Shown: positions 34,391 through 43,283 of the stretch, piece by piece
Numbering within the stretch: position 1 is the first letter of the stretch
Layout: the number at the start of each line of letters is the position of its first letter
The notes under the pieces: generated by a model
What the model was told of the DNA's origin: nothing
Database searches by the model: none
The model's input: only the letters and a program-made list of their open reading frames with translations
Source of the DNA: Psychrobacter celer
GTDB taxonomy: Bacteria > Pseudomonadota > Gammaproteobacteria > Pseudomonadales > Moraxellaceae
Length of the DNA stretch: 64,000 bases
Direction: 5' to 3'
NCBI RefSeq assembly: GCF_016107555.1
Contig: NZ_JABASU010000001.1
Coordinates: 124,001 to 188,000 of the forward strand
Translations under genes and position numbers: made by a program

Positions 34391-34399
34391 GAGCATCCC

Positions 34400-36493
34400 A
34401 TGAGTACTATTTTATTTGAACTGGGGTGTGAAGAGCTACCTCCAAAAAGCCTAAAACCGCTACGCGATGCCTTGCAAACGAGTGTCACCGAGCAACTAAA
34501 AGACGCCAATATCAGTTTTGATGGCATTAAGTCCTTTGCCGCACCGCGCCGTTTGGCGATTCAGATCACAGGAATTAGCGACAAGCAGCCTGATCGTACC
34601 GAACAAAAACGTGGCCCTGCGATTAAAGCAGCGTTTGATAGCGATGGCAACCCAACCCGTGCAGCGATGGGCTTTGCTAAGGGTTTAGGGATTGAAGCGA
34701 GCGAGCTGATAACGATTAACACCGATAAAGGGGATTATGTCGGCTACGAGCAGACCATTCACGGTCAAGCGACCACAGAGCTGCTACCGAGCATCTTTCA
34801 GACGGCATTAGATAGTCTGCCAATTGCCAAGCGTATGCGCTCAGGTAGCAGCCGAGAAGAGTTTGTGCGTCCGGTACAGTGGGTAGTCTTGATGCAAGAC
34901 GATGCAGTGATCGATGCCACTATCCAAGGGCATCAAACCAACAACCAAACCCGTGGTCACCGCTTCCACAGCCCTGACTATCGTAAGATTGCTCATGCTA
35001 CCGACTATGAGTCGCTACTAACGGATCTAAAAGTGGTGGCCGATTTTGATAAGCGTCAAATGCTCATCAAAAACCAAGTCAAAGCACTGGCCGATGAAGT
35101 CAATGCCGACGCCATCGTACCGCAAGAGTTGCTAGATGAAGTGACCGCGCTGGTTGATTTCCCGATTGCGCTTAGAGCAAGCTTTGAGCCGCGCTTTTTG
35201 CAAGTGCCGCAAGAGGCGTTAATCTCCACCATGCAAGCGGATCAAAAGTATTTTTGCTTAACCGATAAAGCAGGTAAGTTGCAACCGTACTTTATTTTTA
35301 TCACCAATATTGAGTCCACAGATCCCAACCAAATCATCGAAGGCAACGAAAAAGTCGTGCGGCCGCGCTTGGCTGATGCCGAGTTTTTCTTTTTACAAGA
35401 TCAAAAACAGCCATTGTTTGCTTTGACCGAGAGCTTAAAGACTCGCGTTTTCCAAGACAAGCTCGGTACGATTTGGGAAAAGTCTGAGCGTATCGCCAAG
35501 CTTGCTGCCTTTGTTGCCACTTTGATGCAGCAGCAAGGCCACGATATCGAGGTCGAAGACACCGTGCGCGCTGCCATCTTGTCCAAAGCCGATCTAGCAA
35601 GCTCGCTGGTCGGTGAGTATCCGGAGTTGCAAGGTATCGCCGGAACCTACTATGCACGCTTAAATGGTGAGCCTGCGGCGGTCGCGGACAGTCTGCAAGA
35701 GCAGTATTTGCCGAAGTTTAGCGGGGATGTATTGCCGCAGACGCCGATTGGTATCTGTCTGGCATTGGCCGATCGTTTGGATACACTGGTCGGTATTTTT
35801 GCCATTGACCAAGCACCTACCGGCTCAAAAGATCCGTTTAGTCTGCGCCGCTCGGCCATTGGTATTTTGCGTATCTTGATCGAAAAACAACTACCGATCA
35901 ATCTTGCCGCTTTGGTTGAGCAAGCGGTTAAAGGCTATAGCACCAGCGATGGCAGTAAGATTGCCAAAATGGGTGATACTTTTACTCAAGTGATGGGCTT
36001 CTTAAATTCTCGCTATCGGGCGATGTACACCGAGCAAGGCGTGAGCGTCGATACCATCCAAGCGGTGCAAGCGATCCAGCCGCATATGCCGCTGGATTTT
36101 GATCAGCGTATTCGTGCGGTACAAGCGTTTAGTGAGCTGGCTCAAGCTGAAAAACTTGCCGATTCAAACAAGCGGGTGGCAAATATATTGGCTAAGTCAG
36201 AGGTCAGCGTGGCAGATAACGTCGACGAGGCGCTATTGTCCGAGCCTGCTGAGCAGGAATTATATCAAGCTGTTCAACAAGCGCAGACAGCGGTCAAGCC
36301 TTTGCTAGAAACCGCTGACTATACGCAAGTTTTGCAAACGCTGGCAAGTCTGGATGCGCCTTTGACCCAATTTTTCGCTGATGTCATGGTCAACAGTGAA
36401 GATGCGGCGCTAAAAAACAACCGCTTGGCGCTGCTCAAGCAAGTACGAGCGCTGTTTTTGACCGTGGCTGATATCAGTGAATTACAGCTATAG
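34400..36493 (+). CDS. glyS: Glycyl-tRNA synthetase beta subunit
   Basis: 697 residues, close to the 689 of E. coli GlyS. It begins STILFELGCEELPPKSL, typical of the family, and includes SFAAPRRLAIQI, RPVQWVVLMQDD and FPIALRASFEPRFLQVP. The C-terminal third carries the DALR-type anticodon-binding region. It recognises tRNA-Gly; a tRNA-Gly(GCC) gene is 8 kb upstream. TAGGAG lies ahead of the ATG and glyQ is immediately upstream, so the two are translated from one message. Confidence 0.97.
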   Translation: MSTILFELGCEELPPKSLKPLRDALQTSVTEQLKDANISFDGIKSFAAPRRLAIQITGISDKQPDRTEQKRGPAIKAAFDSDGNPTRAAMGFAKGLGIEASELITINTDKGDYVGYEQTIHGQATTELLPSIFQTALDSLPIAKRMRSGSSREEFVRPVQWVVLMQDDAVIDATIQGHQTNNQTRGHRFHSPDYRKIAHATDYESLLTDLKVVADFDKRQMLIKNQVKALADEVNADAIVPQELLDEVTALVDFPIALRASFEPRFLQVPQEALISTMQADQKYFCLTDKAGKLQPYFIFITNIESTDPNQIIEGNEKVVRPRLADAEFFFLQDQKQPLFALTESLKTRVFQDKLGTIWEKSERIAKLAAFVATLMQQQGHDIEVEDTVRAAILSKADLASSLVGEYPELQGIAGTYYARLNGEPAAVADSLQEQYLPKFSGDVLPQTPIGICLALADRLDTLVGIFAIDQAPTGSKDPFSLRRSAIGILRILIEKQLPINLAALVEQAVKGYSTSDGSKIAKMGDTFTQVMGFLNSRYRAMYTEQGVSVDTIQAVQAIQPHMPLDFDQRIRAVQAFSELAQAEKLADSNKRVANILAKSEVSVADNVDEALLSEPAEQELYQAVQQAQTAVKPLLETADYTQVLQTLASLDAPLTQFFADVMVNSEDAALKNNRLALLKQVRALFLTVADISELQL

Positions 36494-36543
36494 CGCTCGT
36501 TGTCGCTAAGATATAGTCAGGTCAATATAAAAAGAATACAGCG

Positions 36544-36611
36544 AGACTGGGATAAGTTCTTTGCCGCACCTATCGGCGCAGCACCGCACGCAAAGAAGTT
36601 TGTACCAGTCT
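36544..36611. repeat. Imperfect long inverted repeat after glyS
   Basis: AGACTGGGATAAGTTCTTTG (36544-36563) pairs with CAAAGAAGTTTGTACCAGTC (36591-36610) with a few mismatches; the loop is GC-rich. It could be an RNA hairpin in the glyS 3' region or a short mobile repeat. Confidence 0.6.
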
Positions 36612-36725
36612 AGCGAATTTGTACCGTGTATCTCTTTTATTTAGTAACGAATATATCTATTATAGTCAAAGGTTCTCAGCCTGTTTTTGCTGGTTTATAT
36701 CGCATCTACCAGCCTATTTAGCCCA

Positions 36726-36758
36726 TAAAAAAGCTGGCCTTATATTGCCAGCTTTTTG
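36726..36758. terminator. Terminator in glyS downstream region
   Basis: Stem AAAAGCTGGC / GCCAGCTTTT around CTTATATT, with T-run on the plus strand and A-run on the left, so it may act in both directions. Confidence 0.8.
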
Positions 36759-36816
36759 GGCGATGCTGCCGCGCTGCATCTATCATGTCTGAACCCGTCT
36801 TCAAAGGAGCACCGCC

Positions 36817-37131
36817 GTGTTTGCTGTGATTATTGTGATTCTTATCATTTGGGCTGTGATGTGGGCCTTTTATAAGTTTATGTATCCGCGGCCGCCCAAA
36901 AGCATGATGCCGCAAAAAGGCGATGTGGTCACGCCGCGCACCTGTGACTTTTGTGGCAATAGCTTGGCTGAGTACCGCGGTGTCCTCGAAACCAAGCCTG
37001 CATCTGTCACGACAAATACTGCACAGCCAAGTGCTGGCAGTATGGAGACGGATAGTAACCTTCTGTTTTTTTGCAATTACGAGCATCAGGCAGACTATCA
37101 TGCAGGCAAGGTATATGATCCTAATGCATGA
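36817..37131 (+). CDS. Small single-span membrane protein with CxxC
   Basis: 104 residues starting with GTG, which has AAAGGAG seven bases upstream. Residues 2-18 form one membrane helix (FAVIIVILIIWAVMWAF). The soluble part holds CDFCGN (about residues 43-48) and FFCNYEHQADYH (about residues 84-95), whose two plus one cysteines and histidines could bind zinc. I recognise no named family; it may be a short metal-binding envelope protein. It lies opposite zapA and is not in an obvious operon. Confidence 0.7.
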   Translation: MFAVIIVILIIWAVMWAFYKFMYPRPPKSMMPQKGDVVTPRTCDFCGNSLAEYRGVLETKPASVTTNTAQPSAGSMETDSNLLFFCNYEHQADYHAGKVYDPNA

Positions 37132-37257
37132 TGGCGGCTAGCCATAGTATAAAAAAAGTGTATAAAAAAAGCGCTTTTTTTCTTACTCATAAACTCTCTT
37201 TTTAACCTATCTATCAAGCAGGCCAAAAGAATCAAGCAGGCCAAAAGATGCGCTGGC

Positions 37258-37671
37258 CTACAAAATAGATTGGGCGTCTTTCATGATCTTATTGAGTAGC
37301 GCCTCAGACTGTTTGTCTTGCTGCAGGCGATCCTCTTCGCTTCTTTGATTGGCATGGATTTTTTCATACAAGTTAAGGCAGCACAGCACCAGCAGGCTTT
37401 CTTGGCTCAGGCTGGGTGCCTCACGTCTAAGATCCAGCGCGTAGTTATTGATATAAGAGACGGCAGATAGTAGCTCTTCTTGCTCATGGATCGGACAGTA
37501 AATGGGGTAGGTCACGCCCGCGATGACAATATCGACTTTTTTGACTTGTGACTCGGGTGTCATAGGCTTGCTGGTAGCACCTGCCGTGGTTGTGCTGATA
37601 GGGGCTTTGGATGCGCTTGGCTCTGCTTGCTTAGGCGAGTTGTTTGCGGCATTGGTATGGTCATCAGTCAT
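37258..37671 (-). CDS. zapA: Cell division protein ZapA
   Basis: 137 residues. After a disordered N-terminus of about 40 residues the ZapA domain reads VDIVIAGVTYPIYCP (about residues 48-62), then ELLSAVSYINNYALDLRRE and the long C-terminal coiled coil (LCCLNLYEKIHANQRSEEDR in part). ZapA bundles FtsZ filaments at mid-cell. The N-terminal extension rich in S, T and P is longer than in E. coli. It follows a coiled-coil protein gene by 65 bases on the same strand. Confidence 0.9.
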   Translation of the reverse strand: MTDDHTNAANNSPKQAEPSASKAPISTTTAGATSKPMTPESQVKKVDIVIAGVTYPIYCPIHEQEELLSAVSYINNYALDLRREAPSLSQESLLVLCCLNLYEKIHANQRSEEDRLQQDKQSEALLNKIMKDAQSIL

Positions 37672-37736
37672 GATAAATCCTACAATATATGGGTCAGTAA
37701 ATGGGGGTATCAGCTATTACAGCGATCACCAAGACT

Positions 37737-38177
37737 CTAACCTTCGGCTTGGTCGATACGCGTGAGGCGTTTGAGGACAACTTGAGTACGCTCTGCTGCC
37801 AACTGGTTTTTTTTCTGTAATTCGCTATTTTGTTGTTTGATATCGCTATACTGCTGCTTTAGTTCATTATTATGCTGCTGCAATTCACGGTTTTGTTGTT
37901 GTAATTGGCTGATCTGCTTTTGTAACTTGTCTTGCTCTTCACCGATCATATGATGGGCTTCGGCCAAGCTTTGATAACGTTTATCCAGATCGTTCAGTTG
38001 TTTTTTGGCACCGTCACGCTCGCTATGGCTGGTATTTAGCTTGTTTTGTAAGTCGGTGATTTGCTTTGGATCTGTGGTTGGCTGCTTTTTTAGGCTGCTA
38101 AGTTCAGCACTGACAAGCTGATACTGTTTTTTGATGTCGAGTATCATTTTTTCTAATATTTTAAGTTGATCATACAT
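37737..38177 (-). CDS. Q-rich coiled-coil protein (ZapB-like position)
   Basis: 146 residues, almost wholly helical with heptad spacing. The middle and C-terminal parts repeat blocks such as LQQQNRELQQHNNELKQQ and YSDIKQQNSELQKKNQ. The end VVLKRLTRIDQ resembles the short TIGR02449/ZapB-like proteins encoded next to zapA in many gammaproteobacteria, which suggests a divisome role. Length is well above ZapB (about 80). No signal peptide. Confidence 0.75.
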   Translation of the reverse strand: MYDQLKILEKMILDIKKQYQLVSAELSSLKKQPTTDPKQITDLQNKLNTSHSERDGAKKQLNDLDKRYQSLAEAHHMIGEEQDKLQKQISQLQQQNRELQQHNNELKQQYSDIKQQNSELQKKNQLAAERTQVVLKRLTRIDQAEG

Positions 38178-38404
38178 AGTCAGTTTTTATCCTTAACAAG
38201 TAAGCGTGAATGAATTTTGTTTTGTGTATTTAATAATGCCATAGGTGACCGCATAATATCTATATCAACAAAGTAATTACATATACCTAAATCTTATCTA
38301 TGTATTTTTTGGCTCAGCGCGATGAGTGGTATCGAGCTGATTTTTTGTTTTATAAGCGATTTTTCTGATTTTATAAGTCACAACCCTTTACTAGGACAAT
38401 TATT

Positions 38405-39058
38405 ATGAATGACAATATCTCTGGCTGGAATACGTGGCTGACCGCATTTGACGACTGGAATGACGTATCGATCAGTGAGGTGCATGGTCTGATGACGGGG
38501 CTGATGACGGCGTGTAACGCGCCTGACGAGCAAGTATGGGCAAAGGTGTTTGAAGAGCTGAGCTTTGCGCCATTGCCTGAAGCGGCGCTGACTTTGCTCG
38601 CAGAAGAAGCAGAAGACACGGTGTTTCAGCTCAAAGACAAAGACGATGCTTATGCGTATATGCCGCTGCTACCAGATGACGAACACGATCTATACGAGCG
38701 TGTGATGGCGTTGAAACAGTGGGCCAATGGTTTTATGACAGGCTTTGGTATCACTGACTGTCAGATCAGTGGGGATGAAAACGAGATGCTATCGGATTTG
38801 GCCAAGATTGGGGCGATTCGTCTGGCAGAAGATGAGGACTTTGAGGGCGGCGAAGAGTCTTATTTGTATATTTACGAGTTTGCGCGGATGGTGCCCGTGA
38901 GCTTTGCAACTCGCAAGCGCAAACCAGTAAAAGACATCGCGCTAATCGCTGGATTGGCCATCGATGCAAAAACCACCAAAGAGCTACAAGCAGAGGGTAA
39001 GTTGCCAAAACCAATACCGCCTGTGGTGGATGCGATGAACCAAAATAATCCCTCTTAA
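38405..39058 (+). CDS. YgfB/YecA-family UPF0149 protein
   Basis: 217 residues of the UPF0149 family. The N-terminal helical bundle includes SISEVHGLMTGLMTA (about residues 22-36) and the second half LKQWANGFMTGFGI (about residues 102-115), both family signatures; GGEESYLYIYEFARM follows near residue 147. The C-terminal 60 residues are an extension not seen in E. coli YgfB. It is divergent from the coiled-coil/zapA pair, as ygfB and zapA are in related genomes. Some homologues modulate beta-lactam resistance, but the function here is unproven. Confidence 0.87.
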   Translation: MNDNISGWNTWLTAFDDWNDVSISEVHGLMTGLMTACNAPDEQVWAKVFEELSFAPLPEAALTLLAEEAEDTVFQLKDKDDAYAYMPLLPDDEHDLYERVMALKQWANGFMTGFGITDCQISGDENEMLSDLAKIGAIRLAEDEDFEGGEESYLYIYEFARMVPVSFATRKRKPVKDIALIAGLAIDAKTTKELQAEGKLPKPIPPVVDAMNQNNPS

Positions 39059-39115
39059 ACCTCAAAGGGGGACGACGCCTATATCGTAACAGGTACCTCA
39101 TAATAAGGATGTTTT

Positions 39116-40351
39116 ATGACTTTACATAGTGATGATCAGCGCAAAGACGACTCGTACACCATTGGCTATCCTACGGATAGTATCGACTGGCTGACGCGGC
39201 TAATTGGCTTTGATACCGTCAGTCGCCACTCAAATCTAGCGTTGATTGAGGATGTGCAAGGGTACTGTGAGCAGTTGGGTTTGACCGTAGATCTGACCTT
39301 TAATGACGCCAAAGATAAGGCCAATTTGTTTGTCACAGTACCTGCTGGGGCAAACGCTGATGAGGTGAACCACGGTCTGGTGCTGTCCGGTCATACCGAT
39401 GTGGTGCCAGTGGAAGGGCAGGATTGGGCGACAGCGCCGTTTACTGCTACCATTCGCGGCGATAGGCTCTATGGCCGCGGTGCCTGCGACATGAAAGGCT
39501 TTATTGCTTGCGCGCTGACACTATTACCGCAAGCAGTAAAGCTGTCTAACGCCGGTCAATTGCGCCGGCCGTTGCATTTGGCATTGTCGTTTGATGAAGA
39601 GGTTGGCTGCTTGGGTGCGCCATTGCTGCTGGCGGATCTCAAGGCGCGCGGTATCACGCCTGATTATTGTATCGTCGGCGAGCCGACCAATATGACGATG
39701 GTTGTCGCGCACAAAGGCATCGCGGTTTATCGTTGCCGTGTACATGGTCAGTCGGCGCATTCGTCATTGACCGCGCAAGGTGTCAACGCCATCAGCTATG
39801 CCAGCCGTTTGATTGGTTATGTCGATGAGCTGGCAGACGAGATCAGCGGCCGTGATGACAATGATGAGTGGTTTGATGTGCCGTACTCGACGTTGTCTGT
39901 CGGCACCATACAAGGCGGCACTGCGACCAATATCGTGCCCAATCTGTGTGAGTTTACCTTTGATTATCGTAACCTGCCGCACATGACACAAGACGATATC
40001 TTGGTACCGATCAAAGCCAAGGTCGCAGAGCTAAGCGCGCAGATGCAAGCGCGTGCTGCTAATACCGGCATTGAGCTACTACAGATGGAGGCCGTACCTG
40101 CGATGACTGACAACGACAGTGCCGAGCTACAAGCGCTGATAGCGGCGCTCACCGATGATGACACCCGTCACAAAGTGGCTTATGCCACCGAAGGCGGACA
40201 GTTCACCAATAGTGGTATTCCGACGATTATCTGCGGTCCTGGTAGTATCGAGCAGGCACATAAGGCTGATGAGTTTGTCGCGCTCAGTGAGATGGCGCGC
40301 TGTGATGCGTTTTTGCAAAAGTTATTAGCAAGCGCTACATCGCAGTCGTGA
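39116..40351 (+). CDS. argE: Acetylornithine deacetylase
   Basis: 411 residues of the M20 peptidase family. Zinc-site blocks are LSGHTDVVPVEGQDW (about residues 90-104), LYGRGACDMKGF (about 118-129) and the catalytic FDEEVGCLGAP (about 160-170), with YATEGGQFTNSGIPTIICGP near the end. It removes acetate from N-acetylornithine in arginine synthesis. The family also contains DapE, but the pattern GRGACDMKGF and the length favour ArgE. Starts 57 bases after the UPF0149 gene. Confidence 0.9.
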   Translation: MTLHSDDQRKDDSYTIGYPTDSIDWLTRLIGFDTVSRHSNLALIEDVQGYCEQLGLTVDLTFNDAKDKANLFVTVPAGANADEVNHGLVLSGHTDVVPVEGQDWATAPFTATIRGDRLYGRGACDMKGFIACALTLLPQAVKLSNAGQLRRPLHLALSFDEEVGCLGAPLLLADLKARGITPDYCIVGEPTNMTMVVAHKGIAVYRCRVHGQSAHSSLTAQGVNAISYASRLIGYVDELADEISGRDDNDEWFDVPYSTLSVGTIQGGTATNIVPNLCEFTFDYRNLPHMTQDDILVPIKAKVAELSAQMQARAANTGIELLQMEAVPAMTDNDSAELQALIAALTDDDTRHKVAYATEGGQFTNSGIPTIICGPGSIEQAHKADEFVALSEMARCDAFLQKLLASATSQS

Positions 40352-40579
40352 GTTTAATACAGTCAATTTGATATAAAAACAAAACGACACAACGTTTCAT
40401 TGGAGTGCCTTGATAGCCACGTATCTGATGTATTTGGATTCGCCTATAGCGAGTCTGACGCATAAAGTCGCTTGTTTTCGATATAAGTAGGCATAAAATA
40501 CACCGTCCTTATGGTGGTGTTTACGTGTCTTCGTTTTCGGTATATTCAGTTATTTTTATAAAAAAGTAGGGGTTGGCTG

Positions 40580-41317
40580 ATGTCTTGGCATCTGTTTGCG
40601 ATGTTTTTTGCAAGTACGTTTTTTATCTCGGCGACTCCTGGTCCTAATATGCTGCTGGCGTTTCAGTATGGGATGAACTATGGGGTAAAGCGCACGCTAT
40701 GGACGCTGGCGGGTCTGAGCCTTGGGCTGTTTTTGTTGTTGCTATCGACGCTACTGGGGCTCGATGTGATTAGTCGTCAGTCACCGTGGCTGCTAACCCT
40801 GATTAAGACCGTTGGTGCTGCTTATTTGATCTATTTGGGTATCAGCTCTTGGCGTGATGCAAGTGTAGGCAGTTTGATGAATGATGCGCGCGAGATGAGC
40901 GAAGAGGTGGCGGCCGATTATCCAGAAAGCTGGCCGTCCTTGGCCGCGCACGACACACCTCGGCCGCGTTCGCTCTCTAGCGCCGCGGTAAAGGCCTCGC
41001 CGAGCAGTATGACGTTATTTCGCACTGGGATATGGGTATCGTTGTCCAACCCCAAAGCCATTTTGTTTTTTGCCGCCTTTTTCCCCAAGTTTATCAATTT
41101 TAGTGCGCCATTATGGCCGCAGTATCTTATGCTGACTTGCGGGCTGTTTTTGAGTGAGACGATTTGGCAGATTGTCTATACGCTTGGTGGCAAAAAGCTG
41201 GCCAGCTGGCTAGATGTTGGCAGTCGCTTAGCATGGCTCAACCGTGGCTGCGGGGTGATATTTATCCTTATTGCAGCAGCACTATTGGCTGAGGTATTAA
41301 ATGGATTTATGGTTTAA
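40580..41317 (+). CDS. LysE/RhtB-family amino-acid exporter
   Basis: 245 residues with six predicted membrane segments. The family start reads SATPGPNMLLAFQYGMNYGVK (in part), and SNPKAILFFAAFFPKFI (about residues 155-171) is the second RhtB signature. A hydrophilic insertion of about 45 residues (about 98-142) between the third and fourth helix is longer than usual. Substrate is probably a neutral amino acid such as threonine, homoserine or leucine, but cannot be told from sequence. Confidence 0.85.
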   Translation: MSWHLFAMFFASTFFISATPGPNMLLAFQYGMNYGVKRTLWTLAGLSLGLFLLLLSTLLGLDVISRQSPWLLTLIKTVGAAYLIYLGISSWRDASVGSLMNDAREMSEEVAADYPESWPSLAAHDTPRPRSLSSAAVKASPSSMTLFRTGIWVSLSNPKAILFFAAFFPKFINFSAPLWPQYLMLTCGLFLSETIWQIVYTLGGKKLASWLDVGSRLAWLNRGCGVIFILIAAALLAEVLNGFMV

Positions 41318-41330
41318 TCTTGCCAAGGTT

Positions 41331-41350
41331 GAATGTTCAACACGCTCTAG
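41331..41350. repeat. Solo end related to the 269-bp MITE
   Basis: GAATGTTCAACACGCTCTAG differs at one internal base from the terminal repeat of the element at 20924-21192. No partner end was found nearby, so it is probably a relic. Confidence 0.6.
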
Positions 41351-41358
41351 CCACTGCT

Positions 41359-41398
41359 AAAAAAAGCCGCTCCCTACCTCAGTAGAGAGCGGCTTTTT
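41359..41398. terminator. Bidirectional terminator between LysE and miaB
   Basis: Stem AAAGCCGCTC / GAGCGGCTTT with A-run and T-run. It can end both the exporter and the converging miaB transcript. Confidence 0.88.
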
Positions 41399-41443
41399 GA
41401 TGAGCGTTTAAGAAGCAGAAGGCTGATATTTACGCAGGCAACA

Positions 41444-42937
41444 TTACGCCAATACCTCGACCAGCTCACCCTTGACCATGTGCGGGCTGACGAAGTCGGT
41501 CACACGTACGCTGACGATTTTACCGAGTAGCTCGTTCATTTGTGCCTCATTATAAGGGAACATCACCGTGCGGGTGTTGTCCGCGGTGCCAATCAAGCAA
41601 TCAGGGTGACGATCGGCCACTTGCTCGACCAAGACACGCGTCGTGGTGCCGACCATCTCATGGGTCTTGGCTAGCGTTGACTCAACAATGACTTTTTGAA
41701 ATTCTGCTAAGCGCGCTTTTTTGGTAGCAAAGCTCACATCGTCAGGCAGCTCAGCGGCGGGCGTGCCCGGACGCTTAGAGTAAATAAAGCTGTACGAGTG
41801 ATCAAAGTTCAACGCCTTTGCCAAGTTCAATGTATCTTGAAAATCTTCATCGGTCTCACCAGGGAACCCGATGATAAAATCGCTCGATAAGTGAATGTCG
41901 GGGCGAATGGCTTTTAACTTATTGATCTGATTGATATAGACATCGATAGTATGGTTGCGTTTCATCGCCGCAAGGATACTATTTGAGCCGCTTTGCACCG
42001 GCAGGTGTAGGTGCGACACCAGCTCTGGCAGCTTGGCATAAGCATCGATGATATCGTCAGTAAACTCCAGCGGGTGGCTGGTGGTATAGCGAATACGCTC
42101 GATACCATCGACGTGCGAGACATAGTGCAGCAATTCTGCAAAACGGCAAATACTGCCGTCGTCTTTTTCGCCGCGATAGCCATTGACGTTTTGACCAAGT
42201 AGGTTTATCTCACGAATGCCTTGCTCGGCAAGACTGTCAATCTCGGCCAAGATGTCATCGAGCGGGCGCGAGAGCTCTTCACCGCGAGTATAAGGCACCA
42301 CACAAAACGAGCAATACTTCGAGCAGCCTTCCATAATAGAGACAAATGCTTTGTAGCCCTCGACACGCGGCTCCGGCAAAAAGTCAAACTTCTCGATACT
42401 CGGAAATGACACATCAATGGTGCCAATACGGTTTTTGGGTGCGATATTACGCTGCTCATTTGATTGATCATACAGCTCTGGCAGACGGTGCAAGGTTTGT
42501 GGACCAAACACCATGTCGACATAGGGCGCGCGTTTTTGAATGTTATCGCCTTCTTGTGAGGCCACACAGCCGCCGACACCGATAACAAGGTCAGGACGTT
42601 TTTCTTTCAGTTTGCGCCAGCGGCCCAGCTCTGAAAAGACTTTTTCTTGCGCTTTTTCGCGGATAGAGCAGGTGTTCATCAGCAGGACATCTGCTTCATC
42701 GATGTTGTGCGTGACCTCCATACCGTGTGAATCACCGAGCACATCGAGCATCTTGCCAGAATCATAGACGTTCATCTGACAGCCTTGCGTGGTGACAAAG
42801 ACTTTTTTGGTCGGGGCTTGATCGGCAGACATACTGGCAGAACTTGAGTCTTTGAGTGCCGCAACGGTAGGCGCGCTCGCCGTTGTTGGGGTAACATTAG
42901 CGTCATCGAGGCGGGGATTAAATACAGTAACACTCAT
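41444..42937 (-). CDS. miaB: tRNA methylthiotransferase MiaB
   Basis: 497 residues. The N-terminal UPF0004 domain begins [18 protein letters not shown] with its cluster cysteines. The radical-SAM motif is [19 protein letters not shown] (about residues 203-221), and a TRAM domain ends the protein. It adds methylthio to i6A37 of tRNA. The first 46 residues are a poorly conserved extension, so a later ATG (residue 36) might be the start, but neither position has a strong ribosome site. Confidence 0.94.
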   Translation of the reverse strand: MSVTVFNPRLDDANVTPTTASAPTVAALKDSSSASMSADQAPTKKVFVTTQGCQMNVYDSGKMLDVLGDSHGMEVTHNIDEADVLLMNTCSIREKAQEKVFSELGRWRKLKEKRPDLVIGVGGCVASQEGDNIQKRAPYVDMVFGPQTLHRLPELYDQSNEQRNIAPKNRIGTIDVSFPSIEKFDFLPEPRVEGYKAFVSIMEGCSKYCSFCVVPYTRGEELSRPLDDILAEIDSLAEQGIREINLLGQNVNGYRGEKDDGSICRFAELLHYVSHVDGIERIRYTTSHPLEFTDDIIDAYAKLPELVSHLHLPVQSGSNSILAAMKRNHTIDVYINQINKLKAIRPDIHLSSDFIIGFPGETDEDFQDTLNLAKALNFDHSYSFIYSKRPGTPAAELPDDVSFATKKARLAEFQKVIVESTLAKTHEMVGTTTRVLVEQVADRHPDCLIGTADNTRTVMFPYNEAQMNELLGKIVSVRVTDFVSPHMVKGELVEVLA

Positions 42938-43283
42938 AAGGATAAGTCCATGATTGACTAAAATATAGCAGGGTAGCCGATTAACAGGTGGCGTATTTTA
43001 TCACAACCCTGTGCCAATGTGAAAAATTAGCAAGGGTCATTAAGCGGCGATAGGGTGGGTTATTTCTAACAGTATCAATTATTTACTGCGATTGATCACC
43101 ACTTTGCAAAATAACGCCGCTTACTATCACTTTTATGTTACACCGTACTGTCGTATTTATTAACAAAAGGTAAAGGTGATGGTTGAAAGTGCAACGGGTA
43201 TAGTATGATAAGTGGCATACGCTTAGCGGTACGTGATAAACCGCTGTTTACCTATTGATAAAGACATAATAAAGAGAGTCAGT
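42938..43283. other. Divergent region between miaB and slt
   Basis: 346 bases without an open frame of note. A possible slt promoter is TTGAAA (43183-43188) with TATGAT (43204-43209), but the 15-base spacing is short. No repeat was seen. Confidence 0.35.

Noticed and set aside
36494..37257. 6S RNA next to zapA
   Set aside because: ssrS is adjacent to zapA in many gammaproteobacteria, so the flanks were inspected, but no long open-bubble hairpin of the right size was found.
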